Assembly: GCA_017472375.1 (NCBI GenBank)
Contig: JAFUQL010000011.1
Span: 1 to 8,476 of the forward strand
DNA length: 8,476 bases
DNA from: Oscillospiraceae bacterium
Lineage (GTDB): Bacteria; Bacillota; Clostridia; Oscillospirales; Ruminococcaceae
Reading direction: 5' to 3'
The translations under genes and the position numbers were made by a program. Under the pieces are notes generated by a model. That model was not told where the DNA came from and did no database searches. It saw only the letters and a list, made by a program, of their open reading frames with translations. The first letter of the stretch is position 1; each line of letters begins with the position of its first letter. Of the stretch, positions 1 to 5,514 are shown one piece after another.

Positions 1-888
1 GCCTGCGGCCACGATGCCCACACCGCCATGCTGCTGGGCGCCGCACAGGTGCTGAACGCCCGCCGGGCCGAACTGTGCGGCGAGGTGCGGCTGCTGTTCC
101 AACCCTCGGAGGAGCAGGTACTGGGCGCCAAAGCGCTGATCGCCCGGGGCGCCATGGAGGGCGTGGACGCAGTGTTCGGCCTGCACATCGGTAGCATTCT
201 GTCCCCGGACATCCCCTCCGGCACGCTGGTGGTGCCCGCCGGGCGGTGCATGGCCTCCTTTGACCGGTTCAGCATTCGGGTGAAGGGGGCAGGCTGCCAC
301 GGCAGCACCCCGCAGAAAGGCGTAGACCCCATCAACATTGGTGCGCACATCCTGCTGGCGCTGCAGGCCCTGAACGCCCGGGAGGTGAGCGCCACCGACC
401 CCATGGTACTGACCATCGGGAAGTTCATCGGCAACGGGCATTACAATGTCATCCCGGACGAGGTGCTGATGGAGGGCAACGTGCGCACGCTGGACCCGGA
501 GATGCGCCGCTTTGTGGCAAAGCGCATCGGCGAGGTGAGTGAGGCCACCGCCGCCATGTTCGGCGGGCAGGCGGAGTACGAGATGCTGTGGGGCATCCCC
601 CCGGTGGTGAACCACGGCGGCATGGCCGCCCTTGCCGCCGAAGCCGCCGTGGAAGTGGTGGGCGCGGAGCAGGTCATCACCCGGCTGGATGCGCCCAACA
701 TGGGCGGTGAGGACTTCGCCTGCTATCTGGAACAGGTACCGGGCGCCTTTGCCTTCCTGAGCAGCGCCGACCACGCCAAGGGCACCGACGGCCCCCACCA
801 CACGCCCCGCTTTGATGTGGACGAAGAGGTGCTGTGGAAGGGCGCGGCCTACCTCACCGCGGCGGCGGTACGCTTTCTGGAGCAGTGA
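1..888 (+). CDS. M20-family (M20D-type) amidohydrolase, 5'-truncated by window edge
   Basis: The reading frame is open from base 1, so the gene starts outside the window; 295 residues remain of a family usually near 390. The first visible residues, ACGHDAHTAM, are the metal-binding Cys/His/Asp motif of M20D amidohydrolases. QPSEE at about residues 34-38 supplies the catalytic and metal-binding glutamates, followed by GLHI (His 62). GCHGSTP at about 98-104 belongs to the lid/dimerization domain, MGGEDF is the typical C-terminal motif, and HHTPRF gives the last metal ligand. The family hydrolyses N-acyl or N-aryl amino acids (hippurate, N-acetyl-diaminopimelate, conjugated amino acids) in the cytoplasm. 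The exact substrate cannot be read from this sequence. The stop codon overlaps the Shine-Dalgarno of the next gene, so the two are probably co-transcribed. An internal ATG at 28 is not the real start, because the conserved motif precedes it. Confidence 0.93.
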   Translation, partial: ACGHDAHTAMLLGAAQVLNARRAELCGEVRLLFQPSEEQVLGAKALIARGAMEGVDAVFGLHIGSILSPDIPSGTLVVPAGRCMASFDRFSIRVKGAGCHGSTPQKGVDPINIGAHILLALQALNAREVSATDPMVLTIGKFIGNGHYNVIPDEVLMEGNVRTLDPEMRRFVAKRIGEVSEATAAMFGGQAEYEMLWGIPPVVNHGGMAALAAEAAVEVVGAEQVITRLDAPNMGGEDFACYLEQVPGAFAFLSSADHAKGTDGPHHTPRFDVDEEVLWKGAAYLTAAAVRFLEQ

Positions 889-899
889 GGGGTACCGCC

Positions 900-1394
900 A
901 TGTTTGACTGTGGATTCACCCGGGAGGGAAACTGGTTCCGCTATCGGGCGGGCGCGATCATTGTGGAGGACGGCTGTGTTCTGCTGGCGAGCAACGGGCT
1001 GGACGACTACTATTATTCCATTGGCGGCGGTGTGCATCTGGGTGAGAGCGCCGAGGACGCGGTGCGCCGCGAGGTGCTGGAGGAGACCGGCGTGGAGTAT
1101 GAGATCGACCGGCTGGCGGTCATCCACGAGAACCTCTTTGACCAGAACACCGGCACTCTGAAGGGGCTGGAGTGTCATGAGATCTGCCTGTATTTTCAGA
1201 TGAAGCCCCGGGGCACCCAGGAACTGCACAGCGACAGCATCACCGCCTTCGGCACGAGAGAGCAGATGCACTGGATCCCCATCGCCGAACTGAGTCGGCA
1301 CAAAGCCTTCCCCGTCTTTCTGCAGGAATACCTGAGCCGCCCCCACACGGGCATCGAACACATCCTCACCGACGAGCGGAAACGACCCACATAA
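900..1394 (+). CDS. Nudix hydrolase
   Basis: This 164-residue protein carries a perfect Nudix box at residues 43-65: G-x5-E (G43, E49), seven residues, then REVLEETGV (57-65). The box binds Mg2+ and cleaves nucleoside diphosphates linked to another moiety. The N-terminal strand (RAGAIIVEDGCVLLA, about 16-30) is the usual first Nudix beta strand. The substrate is unknown; nothing visible separates a nucleotide-sugar, ADP-ribose or dinucleotide hydrolase. The ATG at 900 is chosen because GAGGGG (887-892) lies 7 bases upstream and overlaps the preceding gene's TGA (886-888). An upstream in-frame ATG at 834 would add 22 residues buried in the amidohydrolase gene and is rejected. The gene is the last of its unit and is followed by a strong hairpin terminator. 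Confidence 0.93.
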   Translation: MFDCGFTREGNWFRYRAGAIIVEDGCVLLASNGLDDYYYSIGGGVHLGESAEDAVRREVLEETGVEYEIDRLAVIHENLFDQNTGTLKGLECHEICLYFQMKPRGTQELHSDSITAFGTREQMHWIPIAELSRHKAFPVFLQEYLSRPHTGIEHILTDERKRPT

Positions 1395-1401
1395 AACCCA
1401 A

Positions 1402-1450
1402 AGCCGCCCGGCGCGCATCCCTTTCGATGCGCCGCCGGGCGGCTGTTTTG
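1402..1450. terminator. bidirectional Rho-independent terminator between convergent genes
   Basis: The arms at 1402-1419 and 1426-1444 pair as an 18-bp stem with one bulged base and a short CCCTTTC loop, so it is very stable. On the + strand it is followed by G-TTTT-G-C-TT; on the - strand by TTTGGGTTTTA. It lies 7 bp after the Nudix stop and about 20 bp past the marR stop, so it can end both convergent transcripts. The T-tracts are interrupted on both sides, but stem strength and position support the call. Confidence 0.88.
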
Positions 1451-1464
1451 CTTATAGGCCGGGT

Positions 1465-1917
1465 TCAGTCCTCCCGGTGCAGGTCCAGTTCGGTCATCAG
1501 CTCCCGGCTGATCACCGTGAGCATCTCGGTGAGCTTGTCCACATCCTCGGGGCTGAAGCGCTCGCGGATACGGCCCATCACGTCCTTGCGGTAGGAGGAC
1601 ACGATGCTGTAGTAGTCGAAATATTTCTGGGTGGGGCGCAGGTGGTACTCCCGCCGGTCGGTCTCCGACTGGATCTTCTCCAGATAGCCCTTCTGCACCA
1701 GATTGTTGATCTTGTAGGCCGCATTGGGGGTGGAGATCTTCATCATGCCGGAAAACTCCGAGATGGTGGGCTCGTCCAGCGCCAGAATGGTCTCCATGCA
1801 GAAGGTCTCCACCGTGGTGAGGGTCGCTTCACGGCACTCGAACTTGCCGAACACCGCCTGGTAGAAGTGCAGCTTGAATTTGGTGTATACCTCGTCGAAC
1901 GCCCGCTCCAGTGTCAT
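1465..1917 (-). CDS. MarR-family winged-helix regulator, candidate FabT-like regulator of the fab operon
   Basis: This 150-residue protein has the MarR fold: a helical N-terminus, a helix-turn-helix at about 50-75 (PTISEFSGMMKISTPNAAYK), then a wing at about 79-94 with the ETDRRE signature, and a C-terminal dimerization helix. FabT-type MarR proteins repress FASII genes in Firmicutes using acyl-ACP as co-repressor. A role here is inferred only from its position directly after fabZ; sequence alone does not prove orthology. The ATG at 1917 is chosen because AAAGGAG (1927-1933) lies 9 bases upstream. In-frame ATGs at 1983 (inside a -10 box) and 2031 (overlapping the fabZ stop) would add a basic tail that does not look like the family. 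FabT genes usually lead their operon; this one is last, 103 bp after fabZ, with what looks like its own promoter and a structured leader. Confidence 0.88.
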   Translation of the reverse strand: MTLERAFDEVYTKFKLHFYQAVFGKFECREATLTTVETFCMETILALDEPTISEFSGMMKISTPNAAYKINNLVQKGYLEKIQSETDRREYHLRPTQKYFDYYSIVSSYRKDVMGRIRERFSPEDVDKLTEMLTVISRELMTELDLHRED

Positions 1918-1928
1918 GGACTTGTACT

Positions 1929-2012
1929 CCTTTGGCCGCAAACCGGCTGTTTTCACAGCCCGCCGGGCTGCGTGTTTCTTCATTATAACACACTTCCGGG
2001 TTTGCGAAAAGG
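1929..2012 (-). promoter_or_regulatory. structured leader with alternative hairpins upstream of marR
   Basis: The fabZ-marR gap is densely self-complementary on the - strand. Outer stem: CGCAAACC (2006-1999) pairs with GGTTTGCG (1944-1937), flanked inside by GG/CC (1997-1996 with 1946-1945). Outside, across a small internal loop, CCTTT (2012-2008) pairs with AAAGG (1933-1929), which is part of the marR Shine-Dalgarno. Inside lie GTGTT/AACAC (1991-1987 with 1976-1972) and CAGCCC/GGGCTG (1970-1965 with 1961-1956). The last competes with GGCTGT-GAAA-ACAGCC (1960-1945), a 6-bp hairpin with a GNRA loop. No T-run follows, so it is not an intrinsic terminator. It matches no riboswitch class I recognise. 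The pairings are visible; any function is inference. Confidence 0.4.
1982..1990 (-). promoter_or_regulatory. extended -10 promoter for marR
   Basis: Reading the - strand, 1990-1982 is TGTTATAAT: a perfect TATAAT (1987-1982) preceded by TGn, the extended -10 that can work without a good -35. The -35 region is weak (TTTTCG at 2010-2005 with a 17-bp spacer, or TTCGCA at 2008-2003 with a 15-bp spacer). In such GC-rich DNA a perfect extended -10 in an intergenic gap is unlikely by chance. Transcription would start near 1975, giving a leader of about 58 nt. An imperfect operator-like repeat, GAAAA-N7-TTTTC, lies at 2006-2022 over the -35 region. It would allow the regulator to bind its own promoter, but this is a guess. 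Confidence 0.6.
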
Positions 2013-2020
2013 CGCTGTTT

Positions 2021-2503
2021 TCAGTTAGCATCGGCTAAAGCAAAGGTCAGCTCGGCGGTGACGGCGGGCTTGCCGTCCACCCGGGCCACCGCTCGGCCGG
2101 TGCCCACCGGGCCGTGGCGGGCGGTCAGCTCGCAGGTCATCTCCAGCACATCGCCGGGTTTGACCTGGCGGCGGAAGCGGGCGTTCTTCACCCCGCCGAA
2201 CAGGGCGATCTTGCCCCGGTTCTCCTCCTCGCTCAGGATGGCCACCGCCCCCACCTGGGCCAGCGCCTCCAGAATGAGCACGCCGGGCATGACGTGCTGG
2301 CCGGGGAAATGCCCACAGAAGAACAGCTCGTTCACACTGACGCACTTGCGGCCCATGGCCCATTGGCCGGGCTCGTGGTCGGTGATGCGGTCCACCAGCG
2401 CGAAGGGATAGCGGTGGGGCAGGATCTGTTCGATCTGGTTGGAGTCCAGGGTCTTTGCCGCCTCGCGGGGGGCGGCAGGCATGGTCTTTTCCAGTTCTGC
2501 CAT
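2021..2503 (-). CDS. fabZ: 3-hydroxyacyl-ACP dehydratase FabZ
   Basis: FabZ removes water from 3-hydroxyacyl-ACP to give trans-2-enoyl-ACP, the third step of the elongation cycle. The protein has 160 residues with the hot-dog fold signature: LPHRYPFALVDRI at 28-40, then GHFPGQHVMPGVLILEALAQ at 64-83, containing catalytic His65 and Glu79. About 18 residues precede the usual family start (near LDSNQIEQILPHRYPF), so the N-terminus is longer than the common 140-150-residue form. No better start is visible, because GGGAGGG lies about 7-8 bases upstream of the ATG at 2503, inside the end of fabF. The fabF stop is only 3 bp away, so translation is probably coupled. In many clostridial operons accB sits between fabF and fabZ; here there is no room for it. 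Confidence 0.97.
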   Translation of the reverse strand: MAELEKTMPAAPREAAKTLDSNQIEQILPHRYPFALVDRITDHEPGQWAMGRKCVSVNELFFCGHFPGQHVMPGVLILEALAQVGAVAILSEEENRGKIALFGGVKNARFRRQVKPGDVLEMTCELTARHGPVGTGRAVARVDGKPAVTAELTFALADAN

Positions 2504-2506
2504 GGC

Positions 2507-3748
2507 TCAGCCCTCCCACTTCTTCATCACAAGGCAGGCGTTGTGGCCGCCGAAGCCCAGATTGCTGCTCATGGCATAGCGCAGGGCTTTCTCGCGGCCC
2601 TCACCGGGCACATAGTCCAGATCGCACTCCGGGTCGGGGTTCTGCAGGCCCACGGTGGCGGGCACGAACCCGTCGTGCAGGGCCAGCGCGGTGAACACCG
2701 CTTCCACACCGCCGGCGCCGCCCAACAGGTGGCCGGTCATGCCCTTGGTGCTGCTGACGCACAGCTCATTGGCCCACTCGCCAAACACAGTGCGGATGGC
2801 CATGGTCTCACAGGCGTCGTTCATGGGGGTAGAGGTGCCGTGGGCGTTGATGTAGTCCACCTGCTCAGGGACCACGCCGCCGTCCTCCAGGGCCAGCTTC
2901 ATGCAGGCCGCGCCGCCGGCGCCGCCGGGAGCCGGGGCAGTGAAGTGGTAGGCGTCGCAGTTGGAGCCATAGCCCACCACCTCGGCGTAGATCTTCGCGC
3001 CGCGGGCCTTCGCGTGCTCCAGCTCCTCCAGGACCAGGATGCCGCTGCCCTCGCCCATGACGAAGCCGCTGCGGTCTGCATCAAAGGGGATGCTGGCGCG
3101 GGCGGGGTCGTCGCCGGTGTGCAGGGCCTTCATGCTGGTGAAGCCGCCCATGCCCAGCGGGCTGATGCAGGCTTCGGCGCCGCCGCAGACCATGATCTCC
3201 TCGTAGCCGTCCCGCACCCGATGGAAGGCATCGCCCACCGCGTTGCTGCCGCCGGCACAGGCGGTGACCGGGCAGACACACATGTCCTTCAGCCCATAGC
3301 GGATGGCGATCTGCGCCGCAGCCATGTTGCCGATGACCATGGGGATGAAGTAGGGGCTGACCCGGTCAAAGCCCTTCTCCATGCCCTTGGTGTGGGATCC
3401 CTCGATGTCGGGCAGGCTGCCGATGCCGCTGGACACGATGCAGCCGATGCGGGCGGCATCCTCCTGCGCCACATCCAGGCCGCTGTCCGCCAGCGCTTCG
3501 GCGGCAGCGCACAGGGCGAACTGGGTGAAGCGGGCCATCTTCTTGGCCTCCCGCTTGTCGATGGCCACGGTGGGGTCGAAGTTCTTCACCTCGGCGGCCA
3601 GCTTGGCCTTGAAATTGGTGGTGTCAAAGGCGGTGATGGGGCCCACTCCGCTCTTGCCCGCCCGCACCGCCTGCCAGCTCTCGGCGGCGGTGTTGCCGGT
3701 GGGGTTCACGGTGCCCAGACCGGTGATGACAACTCTGCGTTTCTCCAT
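2507..3748 (-). CDS. fabF: beta-ketoacyl-ACP synthase II FabF
   Basis: FabF condenses malonyl-ACP with acyl-ACP to lengthen the chain by two carbons. The 413 residues match the family length. The Cys-His-His triad is complete: Cys164 in TACAGGSNA, His303 in NAHGTSTP and His340 in KGMTGHLLGGAGG, with Lys335 in the last motif. GFGGHNACLV near the C-terminus is the usual closing motif. The ATG at 3748 has a strong AAGGAGG (3757-3763) 8 bases upstream, in the 19-bp gap after fabG. FabF rather than FabB is chosen from the overall pattern (MEKRRVVITGLGTVNPTGNT start) and its place in a fabD-fabG-fabF block, which is the standard Gram-positive order. Confidence 0.97.
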   Translation of the reverse strand: MEKRRVVITGLGTVNPTGNTAAESWQAVRAGKSGVGPITAFDTTNFKAKLAAEVKNFDPTVAIDKREAKKMARFTQFALCAAAEALADSGLDVAQEDAARIGCIVSSGIGSLPDIEGSHTKGMEKGFDRVSPYFIPMVIGNMAAAQIAIRYGLKDMCVCPVTACAGGSNAVGDAFHRVRDGYEEIMVCGGAEACISPLGMGGFTSMKALHTGDDPARASIPFDADRSGFVMGEGSGILVLEELEHAKARGAKIYAEVVGYGSNCDAYHFTAPAPGGAGGAACMKLALEDGGVVPEQVDYINAHGTSTPMNDACETMAIRTVFGEWANELCVSSTKGMTGHLLGGAGGVEAVFTALALHDGFVPATVGLQNPDPECDLDYVPGEGREKALRYAMSSNLGFGGHNACLVMKKWEG

Positions 3749-3767
3749 TGCGGTTTCCTCCTTCGGA

Positions 3768-4514
3768 TCACATGGCCATGCCGCCGTCCACGCTCAGCAC
3801 CTGGCCGGTGATGTAGGCGCTCTCCTCGGCCGCCAGGAAGGTCACCGCGTGGGCGACTTCCTCAGGCAGGCCGGCACGGCCGGCGGGGATGGTGTTCAGG
3901 GTGGCGGTGCGGGCCGCCTCGGGCATGGCGTTGGTCATATCGGTGGTGATGAAGCCGGGAGCCACCGCATTCACGGTGACGTTGCGGGTGGCCAGCTCCT
4001 TGGCCAGGCTCTTGGTCAGGCCGATGAGGCCCGCCTTGCTGGCGGCGTAGTTGGCCTGGCCGGCGTTGCCCCGCAGGCCCACCACACTGCTCAGGTTGAT
4101 GATGCGCCCATAGCGCTGGCGCATCATCCGCCTGGCCACCGCCTTGCAGCACAGGAACGCGCCCTTCAGGTTGGTGTCCACCACCTTGTCGAAGTCCTCC
4201 TCGCTCATGCGCACCAGCAGGCCGTCGCGGGTCACGCCCGCGTTGTTCACCAGCACATCCACGCGGCCGAATTCCGCACCGGCGGCCTCCACCAGCGCCT
4301 CAGCGCCCTCAGCGGTGGACACATCTGCCTGCACCGCCACAGCCTTCACGCCCAGCTCCCCGCACAGGCGCACCGTCTCGGCGGCAGCCTCGGCGTTGCC
4401 GCTGTAGTTCACGCACAGGTCAAAGCCCTTTGCGGCCAGAGCCAGGCACACCGCCCGGCCAATGCCCCGGCCGCCGCCGGTGACCACGGCCACGCGCTTC
4501 ATTTCCATACTCAT
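3768..4514 (-). CDS. fabG: 3-oxoacyl-ACP reductase FabG
   Basis: FabG reduces 3-oxoacyl-ACP to 3-hydroxyacyl-ACP with NADPH, the second step of the cycle. The 248 residues form a classical short-chain dehydrogenase: TGGGRGIG at 12-19 (dinucleotide binding), NNAG at 90-93, and the tetrad Asn115, Ser143, Tyr156, Lys160 (YAASK), all present. The C-terminal VDGGMAM ending is typical of FabG. The start at 4514 has AAAGGG about 8-9 bases upstream; an in-frame ATG at 4508 would shorten the protein by two residues and cannot be excluded. The Shine-Dalgarno lies across the stop codon of fabD, which ends 15 bp earlier. Position between fabD and fabF supports a dedicated fatty-acid role rather than another SDR function. 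Confidence 0.97.
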   Translation of the reverse strand: MSMEMKRVAVVTGGGRGIGRAVCLALAAKGFDLCVNYSGNAEAAAETVRLCGELGVKAVAVQADVSTAEGAEALVEAAGAEFGRVDVLVNNAGVTRDGLLVRMSEEDFDKVVDTNLKGAFLCCKAVARRMMRQRYGRIINLSSVVGLRGNAGQANYAASKAGLIGLTKSLAKELATRNVTVNAVAPGFITTDMTNAMPEAARTATLNTIPAGRAGLPEEVAHAVTFLAAEESAYITGQVLSVDGGMAM

Positions 4515-4529
4515 CTTCGTTTCCCTTTC

Positions 4530-5456
4530 TTATACCAGAGCCGCCACGGCCTTTTCCAGCTCCTCGGCGGTCTCCACCGGCCAGCAGGTGATGCCGGCGG
4601 CCGTCTTCTTCACAAAGCCGCTCAGCGCCCGCCCGGGGCCGATCTCCACCACGGCGTCCACCCCCAGTTCGGCCAGGCGGCGGATGGTGTCCTCCATATA
4701 CACGCTGCTCTGCACCTGCCGTTCCAGCAGGGCGGGGATGCTGTCCCCCTCGGCCATCTCACGGCCAAGGCAGTTGAACAGCACCGGGAACTCCATCTCC
4801 CCGAACTCCACCTCTTTGAACCGCTCCGCCAGCGCATCGCCGGCGGGCTTCATCAGGCGGGTGTGGAAGGGGCCGCTCACCTTCAGGGGCAGGCAGCGCC
4901 TGGCGCCCGCTTCTTTCGCCAGACGGGCGGCCTCGTTCACCGCGGCCTGCTCGCCGCCGATGACCAGCTGCCCGGGGCAGTTGTAGTTGCAGATCTGCAC
5001 CACGCCCAGCGCGGCGGCGGCATCGCAGCACTTCTGCAGTTCCCCGCGGCCCAGGTTCAGCACGGCGGTCATGCCGCAGTCGATGCCCTCGGCGGCATCG
5101 GCCATGGCCTTGCCCCGGAATGCCACCAGCTCGATGGCGGTCTTTGCGTCCAGCACACCGGCGGCCTGCAGGGCAGAGTATTCGCCCAGCGACAGGCCGG
5201 CGGCATACTCAGGCACAAGGCCCTTCTCCCGCAGAACAGCGGTGACGCCGGCGGCGAAGGCCACCATGCAGGGCTGGGTGTAGCGGGTCTGGTCCAGGAT
5301 GCCCTCGGGATCCTCAAAGCAGACGGTGTGCAGGTCAAAATCCAGCTCGGCGGCATCAAAGGCCGCCCGGAAGGCGGGGTAGCGCTCGTACAGCTCCTTG
5401 CCCATGCCGGGGTGCTGGCTGCCCTGCCCGGCGTACAGAAAAGCGATCTTGCTCAT
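4530..5456 (-). CDS. fabD: malonyl-CoA:ACP transacylase FabD
   Basis: FabD moves the malonyl group from CoA to ACP, supplying extender units to FabH and FabF. From the ATG at 5456 the protein has 308 residues, the usual length. It opens with IAFLYAGQGSQHPGMG, holds the nucleophile Ser89 in GLSLGEYSAL, the carboxylate-binding Arg in FRGKAM, and the catalytic His in SGPFHTRLM. Leu replaces the His that precedes the nucleophile in the E. coli GHSLG motif; this is common in Firmicutes FabD and not a defect. The start is placed at 5456 because GAGG (5465-5468) lies 8 bases upstream and the protein then begins MSKIAFLYAGQ. The upstream in-frame GTG at 5477 is rejected. A 16-codon open frame ends across this start codon. 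Confidence 0.96.
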   Translation of the reverse strand: MSKIAFLYAGQGSQHPGMGKELYERYPAFRAAFDAAELDFDLHTVCFEDPEGILDQTRYTQPCMVAFAAGVTAVLREKGLVPEYAAGLSLGEYSALQAAGVLDAKTAIELVAFRGKAMADAAEGIDCGMTAVLNLGRGELQKCCDAAAALGVVQICNYNCPGQLVIGGEQAAVNEAARLAKEAGARRCLPLKVSGPFHTRLMKPAGDALAERFKEVEFGEMEFPVLFNCLGREMAEGDSIPALLERQVQSSVYMEDTIRRLAELGVDAVVEIGPGRALSGFVKKTAAGITCWPVETAEELEKAVAALV

Positions 5457-5503
5457 TGCAGTATCCTCACATCGCACCGGGATGCCCGGGCGTTCTTTCT
5501 CAT
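5453..5503 (-). CDS. possible 16-residue leader ORF coupled to fabD
   Basis: In the 58-bp gap between the flavoprotein gene and fabD there is ATG (5503-5501) followed by 15 sense codons (MRKNARASRCDVRILQ) and TGA (5455-5453). That stop overlaps the fabD ATG in an ATGA arrangement. GAGGGG lies 7 bases before the ATG, the same site and spacing as in front of the Nudix gene. The peptide is basic and matches no family I know. It may be a translational coupler for fabD, or a chance ORF in GC-rich DNA. A small hairpin, CCGGG-CAT-CCCGG (5489-5477, read on the - strand), sits inside it. Confidence 0.3.
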   Translation of the reverse strand: MRKNARASRCDVRILQ

Positions 5504-5514
5504 AAGGTCGCCCC

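Noticed and set aside
849..1418. - strand open frame opposite the Nudix gene.
   Set aside because: It is a shadow of a gene with a perfect Nudix box and runs into the terminator hairpin; its product has no recognisable motif.
1918..2031. Longer marR start codons at 2031 and 1983.
   Set aside because: The ATG at 2031 overlaps the fabZ stop and the ATG at 1983 overlaps the TATAAT box; the ATG at 1917 has a far better Shine-Dalgarno and gives a normal MarR length.
4530..5456. FabD GLSLG instead of GHSLG as a possible loss of function.
   Set aside because: The nucleophile Ser, the Arg and the catalytic His are intact, and Leu at this place is common in Firmicutes FabD.
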